Source: Alisma plantago-aquatica (taxonomy: Eukaryota; Streptophyta; Magnoliopsida; Alismatales; Alismataceae). Taken from it: DNA of 64,000 nucleotides. The first letter of the stretch is position 1; each line of letters begins with the position of its first letter. Made by a program: the position numbers and the translations under genes. The stretch is taken from the NCBI GenBank assembly GCA_963693085.1, contig OY856409.1:506343803-506407802 (forward strand). The letters run 5' to 3'. The notes under the pieces were generated by a model, which saw only the letters and a program-made list of their open reading frames with translations, was not told the DNA's origin and did not search any database. Shown here piece by piece: positions 8,764 through 20,323 of this stretch.

Positions 8764-8982
8764 GAGCCAACGAATGTTCCTCTCGCTGTCAAGGATGATG
8801 ATCATCAAGGTCATAAGGATGGTGGCACAGGGCGAGGATCTGAGTATGGGGAGACTCTCTCACGGAGAAGGAAGGTCAGTGATAGACCGGTGGGGAGCTA
8901 CGCCATCCAAAGCACGTTCATACTCAGGAGGAAGGTCATCCAGGAGCCATGGAGGGATAGTGCCAGGTTCAAGGGGGACTAG
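8764..8982 (+). pseudogene. LINE 1 ORF1 C-terminal remnant
   Basis: One frame is open from the LTR boundary to TAG at 8980-8982 (about 72 codons), charged and rich in Arg/Lys/Asp (for example SEYGETLSRRRKVSDRP). It precedes the endonuclease by about 380 bp, as ORF1 tails do in plant LINEs. No domain is recognisable, so the identity is from position only. Confidence 0.35.
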
Positions 8983-9357
8983 GTTATACTGGACTCGATG
9001 CCAAGCAGGTTCTGGAGAGAGGCAACAAGGAAGACGAGTACAGACTAATACATGGACAGCCAGAGATATCTACGGGAAGGATACATAATAGAAGACAGAA
9101 GAACGGAGGGAGGAAGGGAAGGAAGGTGAGAAGGTTTACGAGGTTGGGGTTCAGTCAGGGGGACCGGGAAGAAGAGGAAAAGGTGAGTTCTATGGAGTAT
9201 GTGGGGGGGAACGGGGAAGAATGGGGTTGGAGGAACTCCAGGAGGAGGGAGAAGGGAAATGGGGGATAAGGGGGAAGCACTCAAGGAGGGAGGTCCAGGA
9301 GGTACCTACAAACCTTTCAGTAGTGGGTATTGGGGAGGTTCAGGCCCGTGAAGGGCG

Positions 9358-12300
9358 ATGAAAACATTATGTTGAAACGTCCAGGGCTTGGGCAGCCCTG
9401 GAACGGTAGACTCTCTCATGAGACGGTGTTGGAGAGAGATGCCTGATTTAGTCTTTGTTATGGAGACTATGTGTAGACAAAAGAGATCATGAGGCGGTGA
9501 GGAGGAAGTGCCATTTCAATTCGGGGTTCGGCGTTGATAGTGGAGGAAGAGTGGGGGGTTTGGGTCTATGGTGGAAAAGAGATGAGGTAGAGGTGAAGTC
9601 CTTTTCAGATCATCATATCAGTGCGATAGTGGGCAATGAGGGCAGTCCAGAGTGTTTCTACTTTGTCGGTATCTATGGCTGGGCAGCTACAAATGAACGT
9701 CATAATACTTGGCAGCTGATGGAGGATATCTGTGGTCAGGCTAGATGGCCCATTGTGATGGGCGGGGACTTCAATGAAATCTTGTCTCATGTTGAGAAGA
9801 AAGGGGGGCAACCAAGGAGCGAATGGAAGATGTGCAACTTCAAGGAGGCCATAGACAGGTGTCAGCTGACGGATCTGGGCTTCACGGGGAACAAGTTCAC
9901 TTGGAAATGTGGATTGCAGGCAAACAATCTTATTCTGGAAATATTGGACAGGTTTCTGGCGGATAGGAAGTGGTGTGACATCTTCAATATCAGAAAGGTG
10001 ATAAACTTTCCTATTCATAATTCTGATCATGGGAAAATTCTTTTATGGGCGGAACGTAGAAGACAAGGGGATGGCCAGATGGGAAAAAGATTTAGGTTTG
10101 AAACCTTTTGAATTTCCTCACCAGAGTGTAAGGAAGTGATCACACAGGCATGGGACAGTAACAACGCTTTGGGTCTCACAGGGCAGACAGAGATATGTGC
10201 GGAAAAGTTGGCAGGATGGACGGCAGATAAATTTGGAAACATAAAAAGGAGGATTCTAAAGACAGAAGAGGCTTACCAAAGCACAGAACCGACTACCTTC
10301 TCATGATATGTTACAGGAATGTGAGACGTTAGCAAAGGAGTTGTATGAACTCCAAAGGCTGGAGAAGATCTATTGGTTAGCTAGGGCCGGAACCAATGAA
10401 ATGAAAGACGGTGATAGAAATACTAAATACTTCCATCATAAAGCTAGCCAAAGAAAGAGACGTAACACTATAGGTGGACTCTTTAAAGAGGATGGTAGTT
10501 GGCACACGGAGCCGAAGGCTATTACTGAAATTATCTCATCCTACTTCGATTCTCTCTTCACCAGTTCATACCCTCCAAGAATAGATGAGTTTCTAGAAGG
10601 GTTGCCACGGGGGGGTGCCAGATGCCGCTTTTTCAGATTTGGACCATATTCCTACAGAGGCTGAGGTGTGGAAAGCTTTGCAACAAATGCATCCTAACAA
10701 GGCCCCGGGTCCAGACGGGATGAAAGCTATCTTTTACCAGAAATTTTAGGAAGTTATTAAAAACAGCTTGATGGCCTTTATCTTTAAATGGTGGAAAGGG
10801 GAGGTGAGTTTAACAGATATCAATGACACGGATATAGTGCTCATCCCCAAAACAAACAAACTAGTCCAGTTGTTAGAATATCATCCAATCAGCCTTTGTA
10901 ATGTATCTTATAAGATCATCACTAAGGTCCTGGCGAACAGAATCAAGTCGTGGTTGAATGGAATGATCTCTGAGAATTAGAGTGCTTTTATAGGGGGAGG
11001 ATGATCATAGATAACACCCTTGTTACTTATGAAACTTTTAATACTATGAAGCATTGGAAGAAGGGGAAAGAAGGATTAATGGCTCTCAAGTTGGACATGA
11101 GCAAGTCCTATGACAGGGTTGAGTGGCCTTTTTTGGACAAGGTCATGAGGAGGATGGGGATGCCAGATACTTGGAGGTCTAAAGTTATGGAGTGTGTTAC
11201 TAGAATTTCCCACAAGTTCATCATCAATGGTTGTAGGAGGGGATCTTCAAATCCATCTAGAGGTCATCGCCAAGGTGATCCTATATCCCCCTACCTTTTC
11301 CTTTTTTGCGCTGAGGCACTTTCCTTTTCTTTGTCTAAAGCTGCACAGGAGAATAAAATTCATGGGACGAGGATTTGCAGACGGGCACCGCGAGTTACTC
11401 ACCTCTTTTTCGCAGATGACAGTATTGTGTTCACAAGGGCTACCTCAAAAGAATGCTCCGCTTTAGCTGAAATTTTTAGCCAATACGAGAGGGCATCCGG
11501 GCAGAAAATCAACTACGAGAAGATAGAGGTTTCCTTTAGTGTGAATGTCAACGGAGAAAGACTTGAGTTGATCAAGAACCGGCTGCAAGTAAGGGAGATG
11601 GACAAACATGAAAAGTATCTTGGACTTCCTACAGTGGTGGGGAGATCAAAAAAGCTTGTGTTTGCTGCGATAAAAGATAGAGTGTGGAAGAAATTACAGG
11701 GATGGAAGGAACAACTTCTCTCTAGGCAAGGCAAAGAGGTGTTGATCAAGGCGGTCATCCAATCTATCCCGACGTATCTTATGAGCATCTTCAAGCTTCC
11801 AGAAGGCCTTATTGATGATTTTCATGCGATGATGGCAAGGTTTTGGTGGGGTTCAAAGGAAGGGGAGAGGAAGATACACTGGATGAGTTGGGAGAGGTTA
11901 TGCAGGCCCAAAGATTGTAGAGGAATGGGGTTTAGGGATATGAAAGCTTTCAACCTTGCGCTTCTGGCTAAAAAAGGGTGGAGGTTGGCTGTATACGGTG
12001 ATTCCCTTGTTGCCCGGACCTTAAAGGCGAAATATTTTAGGTCATCATCGATCCTGCACGTCGAGTTGGGCGGAAATCCCAACTATACTTGGAGGAGTAT
12101 TTGGGTAGCTCTACAGCATGTGAAGGATGGCTTTCTTTGGCGGGTGGGGGATGGGGAAAGCGTACACATTTATAGGGATCGGTGGATTCCACAGCTTAGT
12201 GGTACTGTATACAGGTACTTGGTACAGGGTCTAGTGGAGTATAGGACTATGAGTGATCTGATCTGTAGGCGGTCGAAGAGATGGAATATGGTAGTTGTGG

Positions 12301-13424
12301 AGGCTTGTTTCCCTACACACATAGCAAGGAGAGTCCTCAATATTCCCCTATTACAGGGGAATAGAGAAGACAGTCTTTTTTGGGAAATGGAGAGTAGTGG
12401 TACGTTCTCAGTTCGCAGCGCTTACTTCCTTATTTGTGCAGGAGCAGACTTGCTAGAGGGCACGGACACAGAGATATGGAAGAGACTTTGGAAGCAGAGA
12501 TGGCCGCCAAAGTTGTGACACATTGTCTGGAGAGCGCTAAGGAACATTCTCCCCACCAAGGCAGAGCTTATGAGGAAGCAGGTGACGCAGGATGATAGAT
12601 GCCAACATTGCGCCCAGCGAGAGGATATTTCCCATGCATTGATGCACTGTGACCGGGCTAGACAAGTTTGGGTGACGGGTGAGTTTGATTGGATGGGGCA
12701 GCTAGAGGAACATGACGTGGGGAGCTTCATGAGGAGTTTACTTGAAGAGGGGGATGGTCGGTGTAGGGATGAGGGGGCCACTCTTTTGTGTGTGACATGG
12801 ACAGCAAGGAACAAATTGCTTTTTGATGATCATCCGCCCTACATTTCGGGACTTGCGGCTAGCTTCATCAACCTTGTGGCAGATCATGCTCGGTATCACA
12901 TGACAGTGGCACATTCAGATGTGGCGCATGGACCAGTTACATGGCAGAAGCCACCACCGGGCAGCGTGAAGATCAATACGGATGCATCCCTCACCATGGC
13001 AGATGACAATGGTTGCGGCGCAGCCATTAGGAATGAGCACGGATAGCTTTTGTGGACCTTCCAGTGTCGGATGGAACAGTCATACTCAGTTCTTAGTGTG
13101 GAGGGTACAGCTATTTTGCATGGCATGCGACTCACTCTCAGGGAAGACTACATGGATGTAGTGGTGGAGACGGACTGTTTTCTCTTGGTGGAGGCGGTAA
13201 AGAATGGGAAGGGTGGACGCGGCTATGAGGAGTTCATCATCTGCGACATCATAGATCTCTCTCTTAGTTTCCTTTCTTTTAATTTTTGTTTTGTTAGGAG
13301 GCAAGGTAATAGAGTAGCACATGCCTTGGCTTCTTTAGCCTGTCATTTTGTTAACCCTCATTGTATTAGGGACGGCTTAGAGGATTGGATCCTTGTACTG
13401 GTTGCAAACGATTTGATTACTTAA
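9358..13424 (+). pseudogene. LINE 1 ORF2 (endonuclease-RT-RNase H), multiply disrupted
   Basis: The start at 9358 reads MKTLC then a TGA where plant LINEs have Trp of CWNVQGLG. Endonuclease motifs follow (MGGDFNEIL near 9760, NSDHGK near 10020). A TGA at 10109-10111 and frameshifts near 9450, 10300 and 10610 interrupt it. RT motifs are NKAPGPDGM (about 10697), LIPKTNK, LKLDMSKSYDRVEW (about 11090), GHRQGDPISPYLF and the catalytic FFADDS (about 11408). Stops lie at 10747-10749, 10978-10980 and around 11000. A zf-RVT Cys/His cluster (CQHCAQ…HALMHC) is near 12600, and RNase H (KINTDAS near 12970; RQGNRVAHALASLA near 13300) runs to TAA at 13422. It would nick DNA and copy LINE RNA at the target, but this copy is dead. 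Confidence 0.9.
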
Positions 13425-13457
13425 TAAAATGGCGGGCGCCCTTTATCAAAAAAAAAC

Positions 13458-14683
13458 TTACTATCATTGTTTTTTCACAAAAGAGGCATTGACTTGTCTC
13501 TACGAAAATTTTTCTCAGACTTACGTAATCTTGCACATGATGGTTTCTTACTCGTTTTTTAAAATTGAAATAACGTGTTATTCTGGGTTTGTGATGGAGT
13601 GGATGAAGGTAAAAAGAAAATCAAATGTTTACATTAACTCTTAACTCTTAGTAAGATATACTATGCATTATCGATCTCATGCTTTTATGAGAACGATATT
13701 GGGTACGTTAATAAACTTTATGTCATCATATGGAATTCAAGTCTTGTTGCAAACACTATCACTGTCCCCTTCCTTGCTGCAACCTATACAAACTCACACT
13801 AATATTCTTTAATTATACGCATGCTCATAAAAATTCACAACCAAAATCAAAATGTGACTTAACAAGTAATCAACATATAATTGACATGCCGACAAGGAGT
13901 GGCTCAAGAGGTCAAGCATGGTGTCTCTTAATCCCAACATATAATTGACACCTAAAAATGTTATATTATACCTCTACAATGATGCAATTTCTCGACATAA
14001 TTTTTGCCATTGTAAAATAATGTATTTTATTTGTGTTATCTAACTATTTGTGCTTTGTCCTCTTTCTGTTTTTGGAAAGCAACTTTCTATCAAATCAGAT
14101 GTATTACTCTATGTTTTGCTTTTTCCAGTATACATTCCAATAGTTTAATGTGCATAGGATCACAAAATTTATACCACTTTTAATATTTAATTTAATTAGT
14201 CATTAAATATAGGATAAAGCTCTATATTTGAATTTAAAAGAAATAAAGTCTAATATAAAATGAAGAATGGTCCCTCCCAAAAATTACTTTTCAAATTTAG
14301 AATGCATCTATAATAGGTTTGTTTTCCTCAGGTTTTTCCCTTCTTATTTTCTATTTGTGTAATCTACCATTCCAATGATTTGATCATTCTTAATGAATTC
14401 CACATAATGAGTTACGCAAATACTTTAACCATGTATCCACTTATATTATTATCATCTATTTTTTAGTTTTAGATATTAACAACATACCCTAATTATTAAA
14501 AATTGCAAGAAGTTGATGTTGTTTAATTATTTTGTGTATATTATTATAAATATTATCTTTTACTTATTAAGACAAGGAGAGAATGTCTCAGGCACAATTT
14601 AGAAAATTGACGATCAATGTCTTCAATTTAAAGAATAATACAACAGTACAAGAATACAAATGATGTGTAAATAGAGTATGTAT

Positions 14684-14731
<48 letters not shown>

Positions 14732-16340
14732 ACATTAAATATGGCAGTTGTCGGTTGTAACATTCCTATTCTTTACACATTGTCACTATTTTTCCTAAAT
14801 AAATGTTAAAACTAATTTGTGCTCATATTTTTTGGTCCAGTTTAGATGTCTACTTTTACAATTATTCTTATGGATTTATTTTTCCATCTTCTTTCTCCTA
14901 GAAATTTAGATAACATGGAGGCATTAACTCTAATGTACTAAATGTTATCAGACCATCTTCTAGAATAGGTGATATACATTTCCATGAAATATGAAAGACT
15001 TTATTTGTACATCCATTTCAAACAACTCCTAATCGAATAATCAGAATGAAACATGTTTGTGTTTTCTTTATTCAAAGGCAAGAGAAATAATTGAACTTAG
15101 AGCTTGTCAATTATCTGACTTTTATAATTTGTAAATTTAGGCTATTGCGTTTCTCTTATCTACCATGAAATGTTTTTAAAATATTTTAGCAGTGTTTATT
15201 TTCTTCAAGTTATATACTTATTTTAAACTAGCAAACGTTTGTATCAACCATTCAATTTACTTGATTGCACTTCAATTTCATTCTATTACACTCATTTTGT
15301 CAAAAAGAATAAATCTAACTAGGATCTTGGAGTTACATATAGCTAGAAATTTCAACGAATATATGCTTAATACAACTCAAGACAAGTAATTTATAAGAAG
15401 TGGTGATATATCAACGTATAGATAAGTAAGGTCAAATGTCCTTAAAAATATAGAATATGATCACAGTTAGATACAAAATGAAATAGCAATTAATCACATG
15501 TGATATTTTGATGGAAATAAGATTTCTAGATATCAAATATACAAAACAACAAACTTCACAATGCTTCCATTGTCAAGTAGAGATATTATATTCCAATATT
15601 ATAAAAATTATAGATAAAGACAAGAATTTTCTATTTTATATAATAAGATACACCAAATAATAGTGAAATAAGAACAAAAGTATTTTTTGGTATTAATACT
15701 TTAAAAATATATTTTCTAGGTTATTTCTTAACGATTTTACTTCTATATTATCACTCCTCTCCTAACACTCGTGCTCATTGGATGTTCCAATATATGTAGA
15801 GTTCGAAATTTTTATTTCAAAATAGTGAATCTCAAGTATCAAGTCTTTGTGAATTGAAGAAAATAAATGTTTTTCTCTATGAAAACTTTACTTTTGTTTG
15901 CTTTAGACAAGATAAATTATAATTAAAACTATTTATCATTTTATTTTGACATATATACAAATTTTACTTTTACATAAAATCATTACAAACTCATAATACT
16001 TTTGCATTTAGTAAATAGCATAATCTTAAATATAATTCATTTGATTAGTTTGATACTTCAATTAAGAATTTTCTAAATGGTGAGAAATAATCATGTTTCA
16101 CTCTAACGAAAATACTTGTTAGACAAACCTCTATCTAATGGATGAATTATTATCCTCCTTGATTAGATATTTCAAGTGATAGATTCATGCATGAAGTTTT
16201 GTAGACATATCAAACTGATGTGTTTTATGGGAAATGTGATTATTATCGTCTCTGAGTTCTTATGCTCATTAAAAAAATATCTCAAAACATGTACATATCA
16301 CTAACACATGTACATAAATATGAATTCAAGTAAAACCAAA
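13458..16340. other. AT-rich noncoding DNA
   Basis: Almost 2.9 kb of AT-rich sequence with stops in all frames and no recognisable element ends, apart from the microsatellite at 14686-14729. It may be old decayed repeat DNA. Confidence 0.6.
14686..14729. repeat. (AT)n microsatellite, 22 units
   Basis: An uninterrupted run of AT dinucleotides of about 44 bp in AT-rich noncoding DNA. Confidence 0.97.
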
Positions 16341-16358
16341 ATTATATGAAAATTTTAT

Positions 16359-16461
16359 GGGATTAAGAGAGAAAGATTTCTCCCCCCCCCATGCCCGTGG
16401 CGGAGGCCGAACACCCGGGAGGGTGGTAAATCAAGGCGGCAACTGGGTGGTAAATTTTCAT
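16359..16461 (-). mobile_element. 5'-truncated SINE copy with 18-bp TSD
   Basis: A GC-rich 103-bp insert interrupts AT-rich DNA and is flanked by a perfect 18-bp direct repeat, ATTATATGAAAATTTTAT (16341-16358 and 16462-16479). On the minus strand it contains TTTACCACCC, a G-run and an end in TAATCCC. The same order of motifs is found in the 3' half of the SINE at 45003-45161 (TTTACCACCCG … GGGGGC … ATAATCC). No tRNA-like A or B box is present, consistent with 5' truncation on insertion. Family membership is inferred from short motifs only. Confidence 0.65.
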
Positions 16462-16479
16462 ATTATATGAAAATTTTAT

Positions 16480-18530
16480 ATAATAACAATTGATGGCTCA
16501 TTCAAGTGAAATATGTTCATCATGAATTTTTCATATTATTTGGGTAAAGAAGAAACAACAAACTTGCTATTATGAAGCAAAATCAGTCCTCTTACATACT
16601 TAGATTATATATTCAATTTGGACCTCTAGAAATGACAACCTCTACTAATTCTATTTGTCTAGATTCTCATCTAATCTATTGGAAAACATGACGTAAATAA
16701 ACTTGTGATCATAATTTTTTCCATGGAATACTCAAGAATAAATTTTTATTCTGTAGACCACTATAGAGAGAGGACACCTAATAGAAACAAACTCAATGGA
16801 GGATATAACTTATCAAATGCCCATGATTATGTTAAAGTTGGAATTAAGTCATGTGTATCATAATACTCTGGAAAAATATGGGTTCATTCCTAATCCATAA
16901 TTTAGATCTATGAACTCATTTTGGAACTATAAGGATTTCCCCCACAACAATGAAACTAGATAGTCCTTTCACTTATGGTCTTCCAATTACACATGTATAC
17001 ACACACCATAAAGATACATTAACTATCCATCTTGGGATAAACATCATCTCTAGATGAAGAAATATCTGAGAAAAAGTTTCCTACAATGTAATTGAGTGTG
17101 ACATTAATTATTCAAAAATAGAAAATGTTTTATACCAAATAAACCTTATTGACTTGAGCATAAATAGAAAATGGTTTAAGTGTACCCATTTACTTATAAA
17201 TTTGTCTTCTTAATTATTCATTGAGCTGACAATGTAAAAAAGCGTAGGACCAAAATGAAAAACACTTTGGGTAAAATATACAATACAAATGAGTATAAAA
17301 TATATTAGATATGATAATTAAAATATTGTTTACGATGTAATACTTAGATCATAGTATTATTTCCATGAAAATGAATTAAAGACTGGGAATGATAAAAATT
17401 TATTTCTTGATTTAAATCATGTCACATCATCCTATAAATATTGGCATTTGCCTCTAGCTTTAGTGTTAGAATTATGATATCTCTATTGAAATTAAAGATT
17501 ACTAACATATAACAAAATGAGAAAGAAACCGAGAAATCTTCCTGTATAATATAATAGTGGTGATGGTGTAGTTAATTGTTTTACTTCGAATGGTTAAATT
17601 TACATTGGAGTGGTATGTAATGTTGATTTCTAAAGACATAGTTCGATGTAGAGTTGCAGACAATATGAATATAATATGAAGTATTAGTTTATAAAGATAT
17701 CCATGGATTAATTTAATGAGTTACTTACCCGTAAATGTCATGTGAAAGCACATGCAATTACTAGTTTATCATAATGGTCTTTTGCTAGAGATTACGAACC
17801 TCATAGTGGACCATGGATTCACCCAATTTGATTTTAATGTACCTAGGTTTTCCTCATTAGGTGACAATGAATTTTCTAGTGAAATAACTACTTGTTTACT
17901 TCTAGAATCAATCCTAATAATGTCACCTAGTTAAGCCACATCCATCTTCAGATGCAAACAAATAATGTACAATGCTTTAGTAAACTCACATGTCGACCTC
18001 ACACCTCATCAAGATAGACCATGGACCTTGGTATAGATATCCCACACTAGTTTATTAAGACCTTCATGTGTACAAAATAATAAATGTCACATTATAATTA
18101 ATATTCAATAAGGGAATTATATATATATAATGGTAGGAGTCCAGTGAGAAACATGCTACAATGAGCATGAAAGGCATTTGAATTACTACAAATTTATAGT
18201 TTGTATTTAAAATCTAGCCTATAGATTGAAAGTGCTCAATCTATTTATCTTCACACAAGAATCATTATTATTTGATTTTTTAAATAGTTTATATTTTCAA
18301 TATATACTTCTTACATCCAACGGCAAGATTGAAACTCAATATAGAGCATTAAAAAGTCTTATATTGTTGTAAATGATATACAAGTCTGACGAAGATGAAA
18401 TTTTTTAGGAGGGTAAATATTAAGATATACTCTTAATCCATATAATTGGATTATAAAAAATTCATCAGCACCAGAAGTTATTCGTATGCCTCTCATGTCT
18501 CAGTAAGATTTAGTTTCACTGGATCATAGA
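16480..18530. other. AT-rich noncoding DNA
   Basis: About 2 kb with no open frame longer than 60 codons that resembles a known family and no clear element boundary. I see nothing specific in it. Confidence 0.6.
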
Positions 18531-18537
18531 ACACACA

Positions 18538-18622
<85 letters not shown>
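18531..18622. repeat. Compound (AC)n(AT)n microsatellite
   Basis: An AC run with one interruption (about 52 bp) passes directly into an AT run (about 40 bp). Open frames crossing it (runs of Cys-Val or Tyr-Ile) are artefacts. Confidence 0.97.
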
Positions 18623-18624
<2 letters not shown>

Positions 18625-19319
18625 TGGGGGTGCTGTGCATGTGTCTGTATGTGTGTGTGTTCCATTCGCCACATATATGTTACATGTACAATAAGTGTAT
18701 TTAAGCACGAGTAACAATAGATCACTGACATTTGGTGCCACATGTGTAGTTTGGTGTATTCTTCTTCCTTTTTATGGTTTTTCATTCTGTCATATTCCAA
18801 AGAACTTATACCCCACCCCTCAATGTCTCCACCTTAGAGGCACCTTTCTTCTATCAAATCTCAAAGATATCGTCAAATCATGAGGGTAATATTTATCATG
18901 GTGTCAAATCCCAAGTTTGTATGGATTCCTTCTTCAGGGTCGATCCCAAAGCTATAATTCTCAAATCAAAGAGGCCATACATAAATAATCTCTTCTTCCT
19001 CTATCTAGAACTCTGTGACCCTTTGGTATCTCCAAAAAAAGGTGGGGTTGCACCCCATTTGTAGACTCACTTCTTTGATTAAACCCTTGTCAATTATCAT
19101 ATGATTTCCAAAAGAAAATAGGTTTGTCATGGTTTTTTGAAGTGCAACTTGATCCTTCTTTTAAAAGGAAAATGATTTTAGCTCCCTTGGGCATTAGGTG
19201 CTCCAATGGTTCATGAGAAAGAAAAAGGAATCATCTACAATGAATGCTCCCAATCATCCTCCATATCATGATCAATGAACAAAAATTGATAGAGATTTTT
19301 GCTTTGTTTTTCTCTTCTC
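18623..19319. other. Sequence between microsatellite and LINE 2
   Basis: About 700 bp without a credible gene. It may be 5' untranslated sequence or a decayed start of LINE 2, but the boundary cannot be set by eye. Confidence 0.4.
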
Positions 19320-19339
19320 TCTTTTTCTATCAACGAATT

Positions 19340-20318
19340 ATGATCCTGGGTTTTGATGATCCAAACATCAAACTACCAAAGAAGGACATCAAAACTAGCA
19401 TCATCGAAAGTACACCAAGTTTCATGATCAAAAGGAATATCTTTGGACACTTGGTGAAACCTTGGACCTTCACAGTAGTGGTCAAAGTGATTGTTAGGGA
19501 GATCAGGTTCCTCACTCTGCAAAATTAGATATGGTCAATGTGGAGGCCTATGGGAGAGTTTAGAATCATTAGATCTAGAAGATAATTTCATCATAGTTCA
19601 ACTGACAAGAGACGATGATTACTTAAGAGATCTTACCAGAGGGTCTTGGCCCTTAATGGGATCTTATCTCAGTGTTAATTTGTAGGATCCTTCATTCTCC
19701 CCGTCAACAGTGAACCCTAAGTTCATTGTTGCATGGGTGAGGATATTTAGGTTACCAATCTTTCTCTACTAGGGTAAGTTCTTGGAAGAAGTGGGCAATG
19801 TAATTGAAATGACGATCAGAGTGAACATTAATACCAACCAAAGAAAAGAGTGAAATAAGAAAGAATAGAAATGAGTTTAGACACTAACAGGCCAATGATT
19901 CCAACTATCATTGTATAGGTAGACTGATACAATGTAGACTATGAGAATCTAAAGAGTATATGCATGTTTTGTGGGAAGGTAGGACATATAGTGAATGTTC
20001 ATATCAGAAAGCAACCATGGAAGTATAAGAACTTGCTGGCAAGAAAGCAGAAGGAAAAAAGGTAAGGTCAGTTCCTTTTGGTGCATTCACAGAGACGAAG
20101 TAAGCAAAACTGTTCATGAGGCATTAGAAGCGAGTGGAGAACTAGGCATAGGGAAACATCGTCGAGCTGCAAAACAGGTTTGACAACTTGAAGCTCTCTG
20201 ACGAAAACAATGAAAGTAGTATGTCCATGGGAGGAGATAAGGAACCTAATCTAGGTTACAAGTGGAGGCAGTGGAAAGTAGAAAATAGAAGAAAAGAGCA
20301 GTGGAGGAGACCTCGCTA
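19340..20318 (+). pseudogene. LINE 2 ORF1 (DUF4283-type, zinc knuckle), disrupted
   Basis: Translated pieces match plant LINE ORF1 (the RNA-binding, gag-like protein): PWTFTVVVKVI, then LDLEDNFIIVQLTRDDDY and LTRGSWPLMGSYLSV (DUF4283 pattern), then VAWVRIFRLPI and NVIEMTIRVNINTN. A knuckle-like CMFCGKVGHIVNVH near 19960 has lost its last Cys. At least two frameshifts and several stops separate these pieces. The reading frame ends near the solo LTR. Confidence 0.75.
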
Positions 20319-20323
20319 CCCAT

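Larger units (their letters stand above)
8762..13457 (+). mobile_element. LINE 1: decayed L1-type LINE, 5' part displaced by Athila-like element
   Basis: LINE coding sequence begins directly at the Athila LTR boundary and runs to an A-tail (13448-13456) with AATAAA at 13423-13428. ORF1 remains as a tail; ORF2 holds endonuclease, reverse transcriptase, zf-RVT and RNase H in the usual order, interrupted by many stops and frameshifts. The 5' part should lie left of the window. I could not find a target duplication beside the A-tail. Confidence 0.85.

Noticed and set aside
18493..18800. Minus-strand frames with Cys-Val and Tyr-Ile runs
   Set aside because: These are translations of the AC/AT microsatellite.
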